Translations under genes and position numbers: made by a program
Origin: UBA1672 sp033851915
GTDB taxonomy: Bacteria > Pseudomonadota > Alphaproteobacteria > Micavibrionales > Micavibrionaceae
DNA length: 64,000 nucleotides
Assembly: GCA_033851915.1 (NCBI GenBank)
Contig: JAWSVM010000003.1
Location: 124,001 to 188,000 of the forward strand
Direction of reading: 5' to 3'
Shown here: positions 24,803-34,421 of the stretch, one piece after another
Numbering within the stretch: position 1 is the first letter of the stretch
How the letters are laid out: each line of letters starts with the position of its first letter
The notes under the pieces: model-generated
Seen by the model: the letters and a program-made list of their open reading frames with translations, nothing else
Database searches by the model: none
What the model was told of the DNA's origin: nothing

Positions 24803-27103
24803 ATGTTTCGAAAAATGAAACCAACGGGCTGGACCTATATTCATTTTGTGTTTCTGCTGTCTTTATTGTTGGTCAGTGTTGCTTTTAGTGATTCTAACCA
24901 TCCTTTGCGTTTGGAATTGCAGCATGCTGTGTTTGACCAGTTTAATAAGCTGAATCCAAGGCAATCATCAGAGCAGATTATGATTGTTGATATTGATGAG
25001 GCCTCATTGGAACGTCTTGGACAATGGCCGTGGCCACGCAATATTATGGCGGATTTAACCAGAAGTCTGACAGAAAAAGGCGCGAAAGTAATCGCTTTTG
25101 ATGGTGTGTTTTCAGAGCCGGATCGGACGTCACCACATTATTTTCTAACGCATTTATCAGAAGATCAGGAAATGCTGTTTTCTGATGCTCTTCGAAATAA
25201 CGATGCCGCGTTGAGCGACTATGATGCAATTTTTGCCGATGAAATAAAAAAGTCTAAAATCTTTGTAACGGCCTTTACCTATGGGCGTAAGGATAGAAAG
25301 AATAATAAGCCCCGTCATAAAAACCGCATTTTGGCGCGCAGCGATGTAAAGGATGTGTTTTTGTCCCATGCCTCTCCTTTTGGTGCAGCAGCGATTAACT
25401 TACCGATTCTTTCCAAAAGCGCAGCAGGCAATGGAAGCTTTATGGCACGCCCCGATGCCGATGGCGTTTTACGGCGTGTAGGCATGATTTTTACGGATAA
25501 GGAAAAGCTTTACCCTTCGCTTAGTCTTGAAACTTTGCGCGTGGCTTATTTGGGGCGTAAGGGAACGGCGCGGTTGGCCGCCGTGCCGCACAGTAAACGC
25601 GGAGCAATTGATACAAATTACCGTATTCTGATAGGAGACAGAGCCATTCCCGTCGAGGATGATGGCATTTTATACGTGCGTTACCGTCATTTTTGTAATG
25701 CGCAAGATATGGATAACCCTGCGCTTGCTTGTTCTTCGAAAGATTATATATCTGCTTATAAGTTTCTTGACCCTGCTTATGTGCAAGAATCAACACAAGC
25801 CGTTGCCGGAAAAATCGTCTTGCTTGGCGCAAGTGCGGAAGGGTTGAAGGATCTGCGAAGTACAGCCTTGCGTCCGTTTAGACCGGGGGTTGAGGTTCAT
25901 GCCAATGTTATTGAACAAATTATAACAGGCGAATATTTGTTGCGCCCATCCATTACCAAAGGGGTTGAAGCCTCTTTTATCTTTGTTGCGGGATTGTTAT
26001 TTATCGTCTTTGCCTCTTTTATCGGGGTTATCGTTTCGGTCATATTGTGTATGTCTATTATAGGGTTTGCTGCTTTTGGAGCTTACTATGTTTATATAAA
26101 TCACGGTTTGTTAGTTGACCCTGTTTATCCGTCTATTTCGGTTTTGATTATATTTATCAGCTCCACAGTCTTGTCTTACGCACGGGCGGAAGTGCGCAGG
26201 AAGCAAATCAGGAATGCTTTTGGAATGTATGTCGCACCAGCTGTTATGCGTGATTTAGAACGAAATCCTGAAAAGCTGACACTGGGTGGTGAAAACCGTG
26301 AGCTAACAGTGCTGTTTACGGATATCCGCCGTTTTACGGCCATTTCAGAGGGGCTTTCCCCCGAAGAGCTGATTGAGCTGATTAACGAGTTCCTGACCAG
26401 TATGACCGATATTGTGATGCTGCACGGGGGGACGGTTGATAAATATATGGGTGATGCGATGATGACATTTTGGAATGCACCCAAAGATGTTGAAAATCAT
26501 GAACGTGCGGCATGTCTGGCTGCCTTGCAAATGGATTCGGCGTTAGCACCTATTAATAAAAGGGTGGCGAAGCGAGCAAAAGAATTAGGGAAAGAGCCTA
26601 TATTATTGGCTGCAGGAATTGGGATTAATACCGGCCCGTGCGCGGTTGGGAATATGGGTTCGAAACAGCGTTTTGCTTATTCTGCGCTTGGTGATGCCGT
26701 GAATTTGTCCTCACGTTTGGAAGGGCAGACTAAATATTACGGGATTAATATTCTGGTTGGGGAGAGTACTTTTAATAAAGCATCCGATCTGGCCATGATC
26801 GAACTTGATTTGATACAGGTGGTGGGACGAGAGGGAGCTGTGCGTATTTATGGCTTGTTCGGGGATGAGGTTATGGCGCAAGATGCTGTATTTCTGGAAT
26901 GGAAAGCTTTGCACGGTGAAATGTTGGAGCATTATAGAGCGCAGGATTTTGATAAGGCGGAGCGTGTGATGACGTTATGCGAAGAGGTTGCAGGTGCGCA
27001 AGCGCAGAAACTATATCCTATGTATCAAGAGCGTATTGAAACGTTAAAGCAGGCGCAGCTTCCTGATGATTGGGATGGTATTTTTGTCGCGGAGAGCAAA
27101 TAG
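24803..27103 (+). CDS. CHASE2-domain class III adenylate cyclase
   Basis: A membrane-bound sensor cyclase of 766 residues. An N-terminal helix leads into a periplasmic CHASE2 domain (MIVDIDEASLERLGQWPWPR, VIAFDGVFSEPDR, IVLLGASAEGLKDLRSTAL), followed by three membrane helices near residues 385-460. The catalytic domain has both metal Asp residues (VLFTDIRRFT, DKYMGDAMMTFW). The Lys in DKYMGD and the Asp in LGDAVNLSSRLE fit adenine specificity, and the Asn and Arg of that segment stabilise the transition state, so it should make cAMP. It follows the HlyD-like gene by 4 bases and is likely co-transcribed with the exporter. The signal sensed is unknown. Confidence 0.9.
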   Translation: MFRKMKPTGWTYIHFVFLLSLLLVSVAFSDSNHPLRLELQHAVFDQFNKLNPRQSSEQIMIVDIDEASLERLGQWPWPRNIMADLTRSLTEKGAKVIAFDGVFSEPDRTSPHYFLTHLSEDQEMLFSDALRNNDAALSDYDAIFADEIKKSKIFVTAFTYGRKDRKNNKPRHKNRILARSDVKDVFLSHASPFGAAAINLPILSKSAAGNGSFMARPDADGVLRRVGMIFTDKEKLYPSLSLETLRVAYLGRKGTARLAAVPHSKRGAIDTNYRILIGDRAIPVEDDGILYVRYRHFCNAQDMDNPALACSSKDYISAYKFLDPAYVQESTQAVAGKIVLLGASAEGLKDLRSTALRPFRPGVEVHANVIEQIITGEYLLRPSITKGVEASFIFVAGLLFIVFASFIGVIVSVILCMSIIGFAAFGAYYVYINHGLLVDPVYPSISVLIIFISSTVLSYARAEVRRKQIRNAFGMYVAPAVMRDLERNPEKLTLGGENRELTVLFTDIRRFTAISEGLSPEELIELINEFLTSMTDIVMLHGGTVDKYMGDAMMTFWNAPKDVENHERAACLAALQMDSALAPINKRVAKRAKELGKEPILLAAGIGINTGPCAVGNMGSKQRFAYSALGDAVNLSSRLEGQTKYYGINILVGESTFNKASDLAMIELDLIQVVGREGAVRIYGLFGDEVMAQDAVFLEWKALHGEMLEHYRAQDFDKAERVMTLCEEVAGAQAQKLYPMYQERIETLKQAQLPDDWDGIFVAESK

Positions 27104-27132
27104 GGGTTGGTCACTATTTGCGACACGGCGCT

Positions 27133-28353
27133 TTATATCATGTTCGTATCCCAATTAGAGACACATTTAATGACGTCTTTTTCGCTCATTGGCTTGGCAA
27201 AGTAATATCCTTGCGCATAGTCACAGCCCATTTCTTTCAGAAGTTTGCCTTCCTCTATTTGCTCGACGCCCTCGGCAACGATCGACATATCAAGGTTTTT
27301 ACCTAAAGAGATTATAGACTTAACAAGGGATTGTGAGTTTTCATTTTTGTGCATATCTCGAACAAAACTCTGATCAATTTTTAGAGTGTTGATAGGGAAT
27401 GCGTGGAGATAGCTGAGCGATGAGTAGCCTGTTCCAAAATCATCAATGGAGATGCCCATACCTGCTTTACGGCACATATCCAGTGTTTCCTTTGCCTGTG
27501 CCGGTTGGTTCATCAGCAAGCGTTCGGTAATCTCAAGGTGGATATTCTTTGCCTGAACGTCGGTTTCGCTAATTGTATTGTAAATATTTTCAAGAAAGTC
27601 ATCGGATGAAAAATCAGTGCTGGAAAAATTCACACTCATATTCAGCTCGTTATGATATCCGGTTTGTCCTTGAATACGCTTTAGCGCATTGCATGATTCT
27701 CTGAATGCCCATTTGCTGGCCTCTACGATTAATCCACTATCTTCGATGATCGGTATGAACACCCCGGGGGATATAAAGCCTCTTTCAGGGTGGAACCACC
27801 GCATAAGGGCTTCAAAACCATATACTGTACCGTCTTGCAGATTGACGAGGGGCTGGTAATGCAAACAGATTTCATTGTTGGATAAAGCTTCTAAAAACTC
27901 ATTGGAAATTCTGATTTTATCAACTGTGTCGCTTTCTTGCAGATATTCACGCTCCAGATCTTCTGCCAGAGGGAAGGTAACTGTATCCTGACGAATGTCA
28001 GAGCGCACCAATGTATCGCGATATCGGGTTAGGATAACTTGCATGGTCATGCGTAAAACCGGATCAGATGCGTCCAGACGGCGCGAAAAGTCATCTTTTG
28101 TAATTTCAAGCAGTATACAATCATCTTTTGCTGTAACAGTGGCTGTGCGTGGCGCGCTGTCGATCAGAGACATTTCACCAATGATGGCACCTGCGCCGCG
28201 TGTGGCAACAACCAGAGAATCACCATCTGGCTTTTCCATCGAGATTTCTACGAGGCCTTCTTCTATAATATAGGCGCTTTCACCATGTTCGCCTTGGCGC
28301 ATGATAACATCGCCTTCGCGAAAGGTTTTCTGTGATTTATCAGTTGTATGCAT
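27133..28353 (-). CDS. Cyclic-nucleotide-binding domain plus EAL c-di-GMP phosphodiesterase
   Basis: The chosen ATG at 28353 gives 406 residues. The frame stays open upstream to 28608 but would run through rpmJ on the other strand and adds nothing recognisable. Residues 10-130 form a cNMP-binding domain (FREGDVIMRQGEHGESAYIIEEG, GAGAIIGEMSLIDSAPRTATV, the phosphate cassette with Arg). The EAL domain follows with the catalytic set intact: FEALMRW, NMSVNFS, LEITE, IDDFGTGYSSL, LKIDQSFV, VAEGVE and QGYYFAKP. It should hydrolyse c-di-GMP under cAMP or cGMP control. It faces the adenylate cyclase gene, tail to tail 29 bases apart, which suggests a direct second-messenger relay. Confidence 0.9.
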   Translation of the reverse strand: MHTTDKSQKTFREGDVIMRQGEHGESAYIIEEGLVEISMEKPDGDSLVVATRGAGAIIGEMSLIDSAPRTATVTAKDDCILLEITKDDFSRRLDASDPVLRMTMQVILTRYRDTLVRSDIRQDTVTFPLAEDLEREYLQESDTVDKIRISNEFLEALSNNEICLHYQPLVNLQDGTVYGFEALMRWFHPERGFISPGVFIPIIEDSGLIVEASKWAFRESCNALKRIQGQTGYHNELNMSVNFSSTDFSSDDFLENIYNTISETDVQAKNIHLEITERLLMNQPAQAKETLDMCRKAGMGISIDDFGTGYSSLSYLHAFPINTLKIDQSFVRDMHKNENSQSLVKSIISLGKNLDMSIVAEGVEQIEEGKLLKEMGCDYAQGYYFAKPMSEKDVIKCVSNWDTNMI

Positions 28354-28540
28354 TGTTTTGGATCCCACACATAAAATTTCTACAAGCGTATTATGCCTGC
28401 AGTATATTAGCGTTTCGTTAATGATGCTTTTTTTTCTCATGTAATTAAAGTAGTTTTTTTTAATATCAATGCTTGACAAACCTTGCTGCTTCTCGCTATG
28501 TTCGCCGCTCAATAAAGATTTTAAAGTAGGAATTTGAGAA

Positions 28541-28666
28541 ATGAAAGTTGTTAATTCTCTGAAAACATTGAAAAACCGTGATCGCAATTGCCGCGTTATT
28601 CGCCGCAAAGGTCGTGTTTATGTTATCAATAAAAAGAACCCGCGTTTTAAAGCACGTCAGGGCTAA
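28541..28666 (+). CDS. rpmJ: 50S ribosomal protein L36 (RpmJ)
   Basis: A 41-residue basic protein, MKVVNSLKTLKNRDRNC... ending KKNPRFKARQG, which is the longer L36 form seen in proteobacteria and lacking the full zinc-binding Cys set (only one Cys is present). It binds 23S rRNA in the large subunit. AGGAATTTGAGAA precedes the ATG and an intrinsic terminator follows, so it is a single-gene unit. Confidence 0.95.
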   Translation: MKVVNSLKTLKNRDRNCRVIRRKGRVYVINKKNPRFKARQG

Positions 28667-28696
28667 TTCTTATTTATTCAAATGCTATAATGTTGG

Positions 28697-28731
28697 AAAA
28701 CCGCGGGTGATTTACTTGCGGTTTTTGTTTT
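28697..28731 (+). terminator. Intrinsic terminator of rpmJ
   Basis: AAAACCGC (28697-28704) pairs perfectly with GCGGTTTT (28718-28725) around a 13-base loop, followed by TTGTTTTG. It isolates rpmJ from mreB. Confidence 0.8.
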
Positions 28732-28839
28732 GTTGAAAATTTGTGGGCAACAAAAAGAGATTGAGTGCATTCTCTTGTTCAGTCTGTTATACCCTATCTA
28801 TCGTAATAATTTATCAACATGGAATGGACGGGACGATTT

Positions 28840-29880
28840 ATGTTCTCCAAACTTTTTGGCTTTATGTCGGCTGATATGGCTATCGATCTAGGAACGGCGA
28901 ATACATTGGTGTACGTCAAGGATCAAGGCATCGTTTTGAACGAACCTTCGGTCGTTGCCATCTCTATGGTTGGCGGAAAAATGCAGGTACTTGCGGTTGG
29001 CAATGAAGCCAAGCAAATGCTGGGCCGTACACCCGGCAGTATTATTGCAACGCGTCCCTTGCGTGATGGCGTTATCGCAGATTTCGAAGTAACAGAAGCT
29101 ATGATTAAGCATTTTATTCGTAAAGTGCATAACCGTCGCTCTTTCGTATCCCCGAAAATGATTATTTGTGTGCCTTCCGGCTCTACCGCGGTGGAGCGTC
29201 GTGCAATTCAAGAATCAGCAGAAAGTGCAGGCGCTAGTCAGGTTTGCTTGATTGAGGAGCCTATGGCCGCAGCAATTGGCGCGGGGCTTCCTGTGACAGA
29301 GGCAACAGGGTCTATGGTTGTTGATATTGGCGGCGGCACGACAGAGGTCGCGGTTATATCTTTGGGCGGTATTGTTTATGCGCGCTCTGTGCGTGTTGGT
29401 GGTGATAAGATGGATGAGGCAATTATTGCTTATATTCGTCGTGTTCATAATCTATTGATTGGTGAGAGCACGTCAGAGAGAATCAAGAAGGAAATCGGTT
29501 CTGCGTGTGTTCCTGCAGATGGTGAAGGCCGCACGATGGAGATTCGTGGACGTGATTTGCTAAACGGTGTGCCGAAAGAAATTGTAATAACTGAGCGTCA
29601 GGTTGCCGAAGCTTTGGCAGAGCCCGTTGGCCAGATTGTTGAGGGCGTAAAAGTTGCGCTTGAGCATACCGCGCCTGAACTGGCTGCAGATATCGTTGAT
29701 AAAGGCATTGTCTTAACAGGTGGTGGCGCGTTGCTGACCAATATAGACTTTGTCTTGCGCCATGCAACGGGGCTTGCGGTGACGTTGGCGGATGATCCGT
29801 TATCATGTGTTGCTCTTGGCACCGGACATGCTTTGGAGGCAGGTAAAGAGCTGCGCCATGTTTTGATCGGTACGTATTAA
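28840..29880 (+). CDS. mreB: Rod shape-determining protein MreB
   Basis: MreB is the bacterial actin that positions the elongation machinery. Actin-fold motifs are MAIDLGTANTLVYV, SMVVDIGGGTTEVAVI and GIVLTGGGALL. I chose ATG 28840 (346 residues), preceded by GGGACGA, because the upstream in-frame ATG at 28819 has no ribosome binding site; 346 residues is the usual size. First gene of the mreB-mreC-mreD-mrdA-rodA cluster, so the organism is probably rod-shaped or curved. Confidence 0.97.
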   Translation: MFSKLFGFMSADMAIDLGTANTLVYVKDQGIVLNEPSVVAISMVGGKMQVLAVGNEAKQMLGRTPGSIIATRPLRDGVIADFEVTEAMIKHFIRKVHNRRSFVSPKMIICVPSGSTAVERRAIQESAESAGASQVCLIEEPMAAAIGAGLPVTEATGSMVVDIGGGTTEVAVISLGGIVYARSVRVGGDKMDEAIIAYIRRVHNLLIGESTSERIKKEIGSACVPADGEGRTMEIRGRDLLNGVPKEIVITERQVAEALAEPVGQIVEGVKVALEHTAPELAADIVDKGIVLTGGGALLTNIDFVLRHATGLAVTLADDPLSCVALGTGHALEAGKELRHVLIGTY

Positions 29881-29919
29881 TAATTTTATCCAATAATCTT
29901 TTAATTCAGAATAATTATT

Positions 29920-30777
29920 TTGAAACGACATGAAAAAGTAAAAAATTTAGCACGTACTATGCCATTCCCATGGGATGGTGCTTCTCTTTCTTCGTCTGCA
30001 TTGATATTTCTATCAATATTGCTGATGGGTCTATCTGCCTTTAAACCGCATATGTTTGATTCGGCGCGCACTGGTGTTGCGGATAGTTTTTCTCCTATTT
30101 TGTTTTGGGTCAGCCTGCCATTTCAGCATGTGGCTATATTTTTTCATGATGTAACAGGCTTGGCGCAATTGCAGGCCGATAATGTAAGGTTAGAGCAAGA
30201 AAATATTAAGCTGCGAGAGTGGTATCAAACGGCACTGCTACTTGATTCCGAGAATAAGTCCTTGCGACAGCTGCTAAATCTAAAAGTGGATCCGCAATAT
30301 AAACATATAAGCGCACGCGTTATCGCAGATGCCGGGAATACATATGTGAAGAGTTTGGTTGTTCCTGTTGGCATAAAAGATGGTGTTATGAAAGGCGCGG
30401 CGGTTTTGTCCGGCGATGGCTTGATTGGCCGAATTGTTGAAGTTGGTGAGGATACCTCGCGTATTTTATTGGTAACGGATATTAATTCGCGTGTGCCGGT
30501 TGTCGTCGAAGATACAGGGCAGCATGCCATCATGGCGGGGGAGAATACGTCTACGCCGATTCTTATTCACCTGCCGCAAGACAGTGAAATCGTGCAAGAG
30601 TCGCGTTTGATTACCTCAGGCTATGGCGGAATGTATCCGCATGGGTTGCCTGTTGGAAAAATTGTTACAGACAGTGATGATGTTATGGGTGTTGTTCTTT
30701 TTTCAGATTTTGACACAATACAAATTGTCAGGATTTTGCAAAAAGAGATTCCGCAAACGCAAAGAAAAGATAATTAA
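29920..30777 (+). CDS. mreC: Rod shape-determining protein MreC
   Basis: MreC is the periplasmic scaffold that activates PBP2. It has one N-terminal membrane helix (SSSALIFLSILLMGLSAF), then a coiled coil (LAQLQADNVRLEQENIKLREW), then the beta-barrel domains (VIADAGNTYVKSLVVPVGIKDGVMKGAAVLSGDGLIGRI). The length of about 285 is normal. The frame starts with TTG at 29920; the next in-frame ATG (29959) lies just before the helix, and neither has a clear ribosome binding site, so the start is uncertain. Confidence 0.93.
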   Translation: MKRHEKVKNLARTMPFPWDGASLSSSALIFLSILLMGLSAFKPHMFDSARTGVADSFSPILFWVSLPFQHVAIFFHDVTGLAQLQADNVRLEQENIKLREWYQTALLLDSENKSLRQLLNLKVDPQYKHISARVIADAGNTYVKSLVVPVGIKDGVMKGAAVLSGDGLIGRIVEVGEDTSRILLVTDINSRVPVVVEDTGQHAIMAGENTSTPILIHLPQDSEIVQESRLITSGYGGMYPHGLPVGKIVTDSDDVMGVVLFSDFDTIQIVRILQKEIPQTQRKDN

Positions 30778-30797
30778 CAAGGTTTAGGATTACCATT

Positions 30798-31331
30798 ATG
30801 TCTGCAATGTCAGAACAGTTGGATATGTTTTTACGCATTTGTGTCCCATATGGCGTCATGTTTATCCTGTTTATCTTTAATATGGTGTTTTTTTCTACGC
30901 CTTTATCAACAACCATAGAAATTCCATTCGTGGTTATGGTTATTTATTATTGGTCGATTTATCGCCCGACGCTGATATCGCCGTTATTGGTTTTCATTGT
31001 CGGTATTTGCCTTGATTCTCTCAGTGGCTTTCCCCTTGGGCTTAGCTCTTTTGTGTTTTTGGTTATCCGTAAGACTGTTTCTGATCAACGCTTATTCCTA
31101 ACGGGGCAACCTTTTATGGTGATATGGCTGGGCTTTGGTGTTGTTAGCGCGTTGTCTGCGTTGATACAGTGGATGTTGTTTGGCTTGATGCATATGCACT
31201 GGACACCAATTCAACCCGTAAATTTCACCATTATTGCAGGTATCCTGTTATTCCCCGTTATTGCCCTCCTGCTTAATCTATCCCATCGTGCTTTGCCATT
31301 ATTACCTGACCAATACAGCGCAGTGAAGTAG
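30798..31331 (+). CDS. mreD: Rod shape-determining protein MreD
   Basis: A 177-residue inner membrane protein with about five hydrophobic segments (GVMFILFIFNMVFF, FVVMVIYYWSIYRP, LLVFIVGICLDSLSGFPLGLSSFVFL). The string GICLDSLSGFPLG matches the MreD signature (D after a helix). It lies between mreC and mrdA, as usual for the Rod complex. Confidence 0.92.
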   Translation: MSAMSEQLDMFLRICVPYGVMFILFIFNMVFFSTPLSTTIEIPFVVMVIYYWSIYRPTLISPLLVFIVGICLDSLSGFPLGLSSFVFLVIRKTVSDQRLFLTGQPFMVIWLGFGVVSALSALIQWMLFGLMHMHWTPIQPVNFTIIAGILLFPVIALLLNLSHRALPLLPDQYSAVK

Positions 31332-31341
31332 AGGAAAAACG

Positions 31342-33267
31342 ATGCTTCGCAGTGATTATGATTATGGTGAAAAGTTTTTCTCCCGCCGTGCTTTTTTTGT
31401 CGGTGGCTTGCAGCTTGCTGGTTTGGGGGTTTTGGGTGCACGTTTGGCTTGGCTGCAAATTGCGCAAGGTAAGCGCTATAAAACGCTTTCGGATAAAAAT
31501 AGAATTAACATCAGAATGCTTGCGCCATCGCGCGGGCAAATCGTGGATCGCTTTGGTGTGCCTCTGGCGGTGAATGAACAAAATTACCGCGTCTTGATTA
31601 TACCGGAAAAGGCGGACGACCTTAAAAAATCTCTTTCTATGCTTCAAAAGCTTATTTCTATTGAAGATAATGATATTAAGCGGGTTATTAAGGATGCTTC
31701 AACCACGGCAAAATTTTTACCTTTGATTATTACAGAGGATTTAAGTTGGACCGATGTTGCGAAAGTGGAGGTAAACTTGCCTGATTTGCCCGGATTGTTC
31801 ATTGATACGGGGGAAGTGCGCACCTATCCATATAGGCATGCAACGGCGCATGTCATTGGATATGTGCGTTCGGTATCTAAAAAAGATATGACCAATGATC
31901 CGCTTTTAAAATTGCCGGGTTTTAAAATCGGGAAAACGGGCATTGAAAAGGTTTATGATCTTAATATGCGTGGTAAAGCGGGCGCAGCAGAGGTTGAGGT
32001 TAACGTTATTGGCCGTGAGGTGCGCGAATTAAAACGAAAAGATGCTTCTTCGGGGGTGCGTATTACTCTGACGATTGATGGAGAGTTGCAACGCTTTACG
32101 CAGGACATTTTGGCAATCCATAAGAGTGCCTCCGCCGTCATTATGGATGCGCATACAGGGGCAATATACGCTTTGGCGTCTCACCCGTCTTTTGATCCCA
32201 ATATGTTTGTGCGCGGGTTTTCTCAAGAGCAATGGCAAATGATAATGGATGATCCGGGTCTGCCGCAAACAAATAAAGCGATCGCAGGGGTCTACCCGCC
32301 CGGTTCAACATTTAAGATGATTACGGCTCTTGCGGGGCTTAAAGCGGGGGTAATCAACAAACACACAACGGTGACTTGCCCTGGATATTATGAACTTGGT
32401 AGAGACAAATTCCATTGCTGGAAGAAATACGGGCACGGGAAGGTTAATTTGACCGAGGCTTTGGCACAGTCTTGTGACACGTATTTTTATAAAATGTCTA
32501 CCGAGGTTGGCATTGATGCCATTGCCGATATGGCGCGTCGCTTTGGCCTTGGTGATAAATTAGGGTTTGAACTGGCAGAAGAAAAACCAGGCTTGATTAC
32601 CGATAAGAAATGGAAGCGTGACCGCTATGGCAAAAGATGGTATCCGGGGGAGACTGTGGTATCCAGCATTGGTCAGGGCGGCATGCGTGCAACGCCGCTA
32701 CAGCTCGCGGTGATGACGGCGCGTATGGTGAATGGTGGGCATGCTGTAAAGCCGTGGATTACGGGCTATTTGGGCGATATGTTCCTTGGTCGCACGGAAT
32801 GGGATGACATGGGTATTTCGCCGGAGCATTTAAAGATGGTAATGCATGGCATGGATATGGTGGTGAACGGCAGAACCGGCACGGCGCGTAAATCCCGTAT
32901 CGAAGATGATGGGCTGGCCATGGGCGGTAAGACAGGCACGTCGCAGGTGCAACGCATCACCGCAGAGCAACGCAGGCTTGGTGTTAAAAATGCAGATCTG
33001 CCGTGGAAGCAACGTCATCATGCTTTATTCGTTGGCTATGCACCGACGCATGCGCCGCGCTATGTTTGTGCGGTTGTTATTGAACATGGAGGAGGTGGCT
33101 CCAGTGCCGCTGCGCCTATTGCGAAGGAGTTACTGAAGCGCGTACAGGCGCGCGATCCCGCTATTACGAAAATGCAGCCTGAGTTAATAGAGGGGGAAGG
33201 CGTTTTACAGCCATGGCCGCCGAAAAAACCAAGCGATAATAAAGCATCACAAGGGGAGGCAGGGTAA
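31342..33267 (+). CDS. mrdA: Penicillin-binding protein 2 (peptidoglycan transpeptidase)
   Basis: PBP2 crosslinks peptidoglycan in the elongasome. The N-terminus has the membrane helix FFVGGLQLAGLGVLGARLAWLQI and the dimerisation-domain start APSRGQIVDRFGVPLAVNEQNYRV. The active-site serine is Ser322 in GSTFK. The second motif is SCD (AQSCDTYFYK) and the third KTG (GGKTGTSQV). Length 641 is typical. It is followed directly by rodA with no gap, its partner glycosyltransferase. Confidence 0.97.
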   Translation: MLRSDYDYGEKFFSRRAFFVGGLQLAGLGVLGARLAWLQIAQGKRYKTLSDKNRINIRMLAPSRGQIVDRFGVPLAVNEQNYRVLIIPEKADDLKKSLSMLQKLISIEDNDIKRVIKDASTTAKFLPLIITEDLSWTDVAKVEVNLPDLPGLFIDTGEVRTYPYRHATAHVIGYVRSVSKKDMTNDPLLKLPGFKIGKTGIEKVYDLNMRGKAGAAEVEVNVIGREVRELKRKDASSGVRITLTIDGELQRFTQDILAIHKSASAVIMDAHTGAIYALASHPSFDPNMFVRGFSQEQWQMIMDDPGLPQTNKAIAGVYPPGSTFKMITALAGLKAGVINKHTTVTCPGYYELGRDKFHCWKKYGHGKVNLTEALAQSCDTYFYKMSTEVGIDAIADMARRFGLGDKLGFELAEEKPGLITDKKWKRDRYGKRWYPGETVVSSIGQGGMRATPLQLAVMTARMVNGGHAVKPWITGYLGDMFLGRTEWDDMGISPEHLKMVMHGMDMVVNGRTGTARKSRIEDDGLAMGGKTGTSQVQRITAEQRRLGVKNADLPWKQRHHALFVGYAPTHAPRYVCAVVIEHGGGGSSAAAPIAKELLKRVQARDPAITKMQPELIEGEGVLQPWPPKKPSDNKASQGEAG

Positions 33268-34395
33268 ATGGTTTCAGCTATGTTCATTGAAAATGATTTG
33301 ACGCTTTCGCAAAAGATAGCATGCTTGAATTGGTGGCTTATATTTCTGATTTGTTGCGTGGCATCGGTTGGCATCGCATCATTATATTCTGCCGCCGGAG
33401 GATCTATGGAACCATGGGCATCACGGCAATTGATGCGCTTTGGTGTCGGTCTTGTCGGCATGATGGTTATTGCGCTGGTGAATATAAAGTGGTGGTATCG
33501 TTTGACGTGGCCGCTTTATTTTGTCGGGTTGATATTATTGTTGATTGTCGAGATCAAGGGCCATGTCGGCATGGGCGCGCAGCGTTGGATTGATCTGGGT
33601 TTTATGCAGCTTCAACCCTCGGAGCTGATGAAAATCGCTGTTGTCATGGCGCTTGCACGGCATTTTCATGGGGCGAACCCTGAACAGGCGCGGCATTTAT
33701 CATTTTTGATTGTTCCCGCTTTGGTTATTGTTGCGCCAGTCGCTTTGGTTTTGTTACAGCCTGATTTGGGAACGTCCCTGATGATTGTTATGGCGGGCGC
33801 GGGCATGGTGTTTATTGCAGGCGCGCCGATATGGTTGTTCGTTGCTGCGATTATTCTAGTCGGGATTAGTATTCCCATAGCGTGGCAGTTTTTACACGCC
33901 TATCAAAAGCAACGCATAATGACGTTTTTGGATCCTGAATCTGATCCCTTGGGCGCGGGATATCATATTATACAATCCAAAATCGCGATTGGCTCCGGTG
34001 GTATTGAGGGCAAAGGTTTTTTGCAAGGCACGCAGAGCCATTTGAATTTCCTGCCTGAGAAGCAAACGGATTTTATTTTCACGCTGTGGGTGGAAGAGTG
34101 GGGTTTGCTTGGTGGGCTTGGTTTGCTTTGCGCTTTTTTGCTTATTTTTATATCGTCTTTGCGTACTTCTTTGAGATGTAAGCACAATTTTGGGAAGTAT
34201 TTGGCTTTGGGTATCGGGCTGAATTTTTCACTCTACGTATTTATCAATATTTCTATGGTGATGGGGTTAATCCCTGTGGTGGGCGCGCCTTTGCCGTTGG
34301 TCTCATACGGGGGGACATCAATGCTGGCCGCGTTGATTGGTTTTGGTCTTATGATGTCGTGCGGCATTTATCGCCACAGTAAAGTGACGCGATAA
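33268..34395 (+). CDS. rodA: Rod shape-determining SEDS glycosyltransferase RodA
   Basis: RodA polymerises lipid II in the elongasome. The 375-residue polytopic protein has about ten membrane helices and SEDS motifs: GAQRWIDLGFMQLQPSELMKIAVVMALA with the catalytic-loop surroundings, LLQPDLGTSLMIV, LPEKQTDFIFTLWVEEWG and GAPLPLVSYGGTSML. Its ATG at 33268 abuts the mrdA stop. It is the last gene of the rod cluster. Confidence 0.96.
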   Translation: MVSAMFIENDLTLSQKIACLNWWLIFLICCVASVGIASLYSAAGGSMEPWASRQLMRFGVGLVGMMVIALVNIKWWYRLTWPLYFVGLILLLIVEIKGHVGMGAQRWIDLGFMQLQPSELMKIAVVMALARHFHGANPEQARHLSFLIVPALVIVAPVALVLLQPDLGTSLMIVMAGAGMVFIAGAPIWLFVAAIILVGISIPIAWQFLHAYQKQRIMTFLDPESDPLGAGYHIIQSKIAIGSGGIEGKGFLQGTQSHLNFLPEKQTDFIFTLWVEEWGLLGGLGLLCAFLLIFISSLRTSLRCKHNFGKYLALGIGLNFSLYVFINISMVMGLIPVVGAPLPLVSYGGTSMLAALIGFGLMMSCGIYRHSKVTR

Positions 34396-34421
34396 TATGT
34401 GCCTTTATCATTTGAATTTTC

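Noticed and set aside
27133..28608. Long 491-residue reading of the cNMP-EAL gene
   Set aside because: The extra N-terminus overlaps rpmJ on the opposite strand, has no ribosome binding site and no domain; ATG 28353 directly precedes the cNMP domain.
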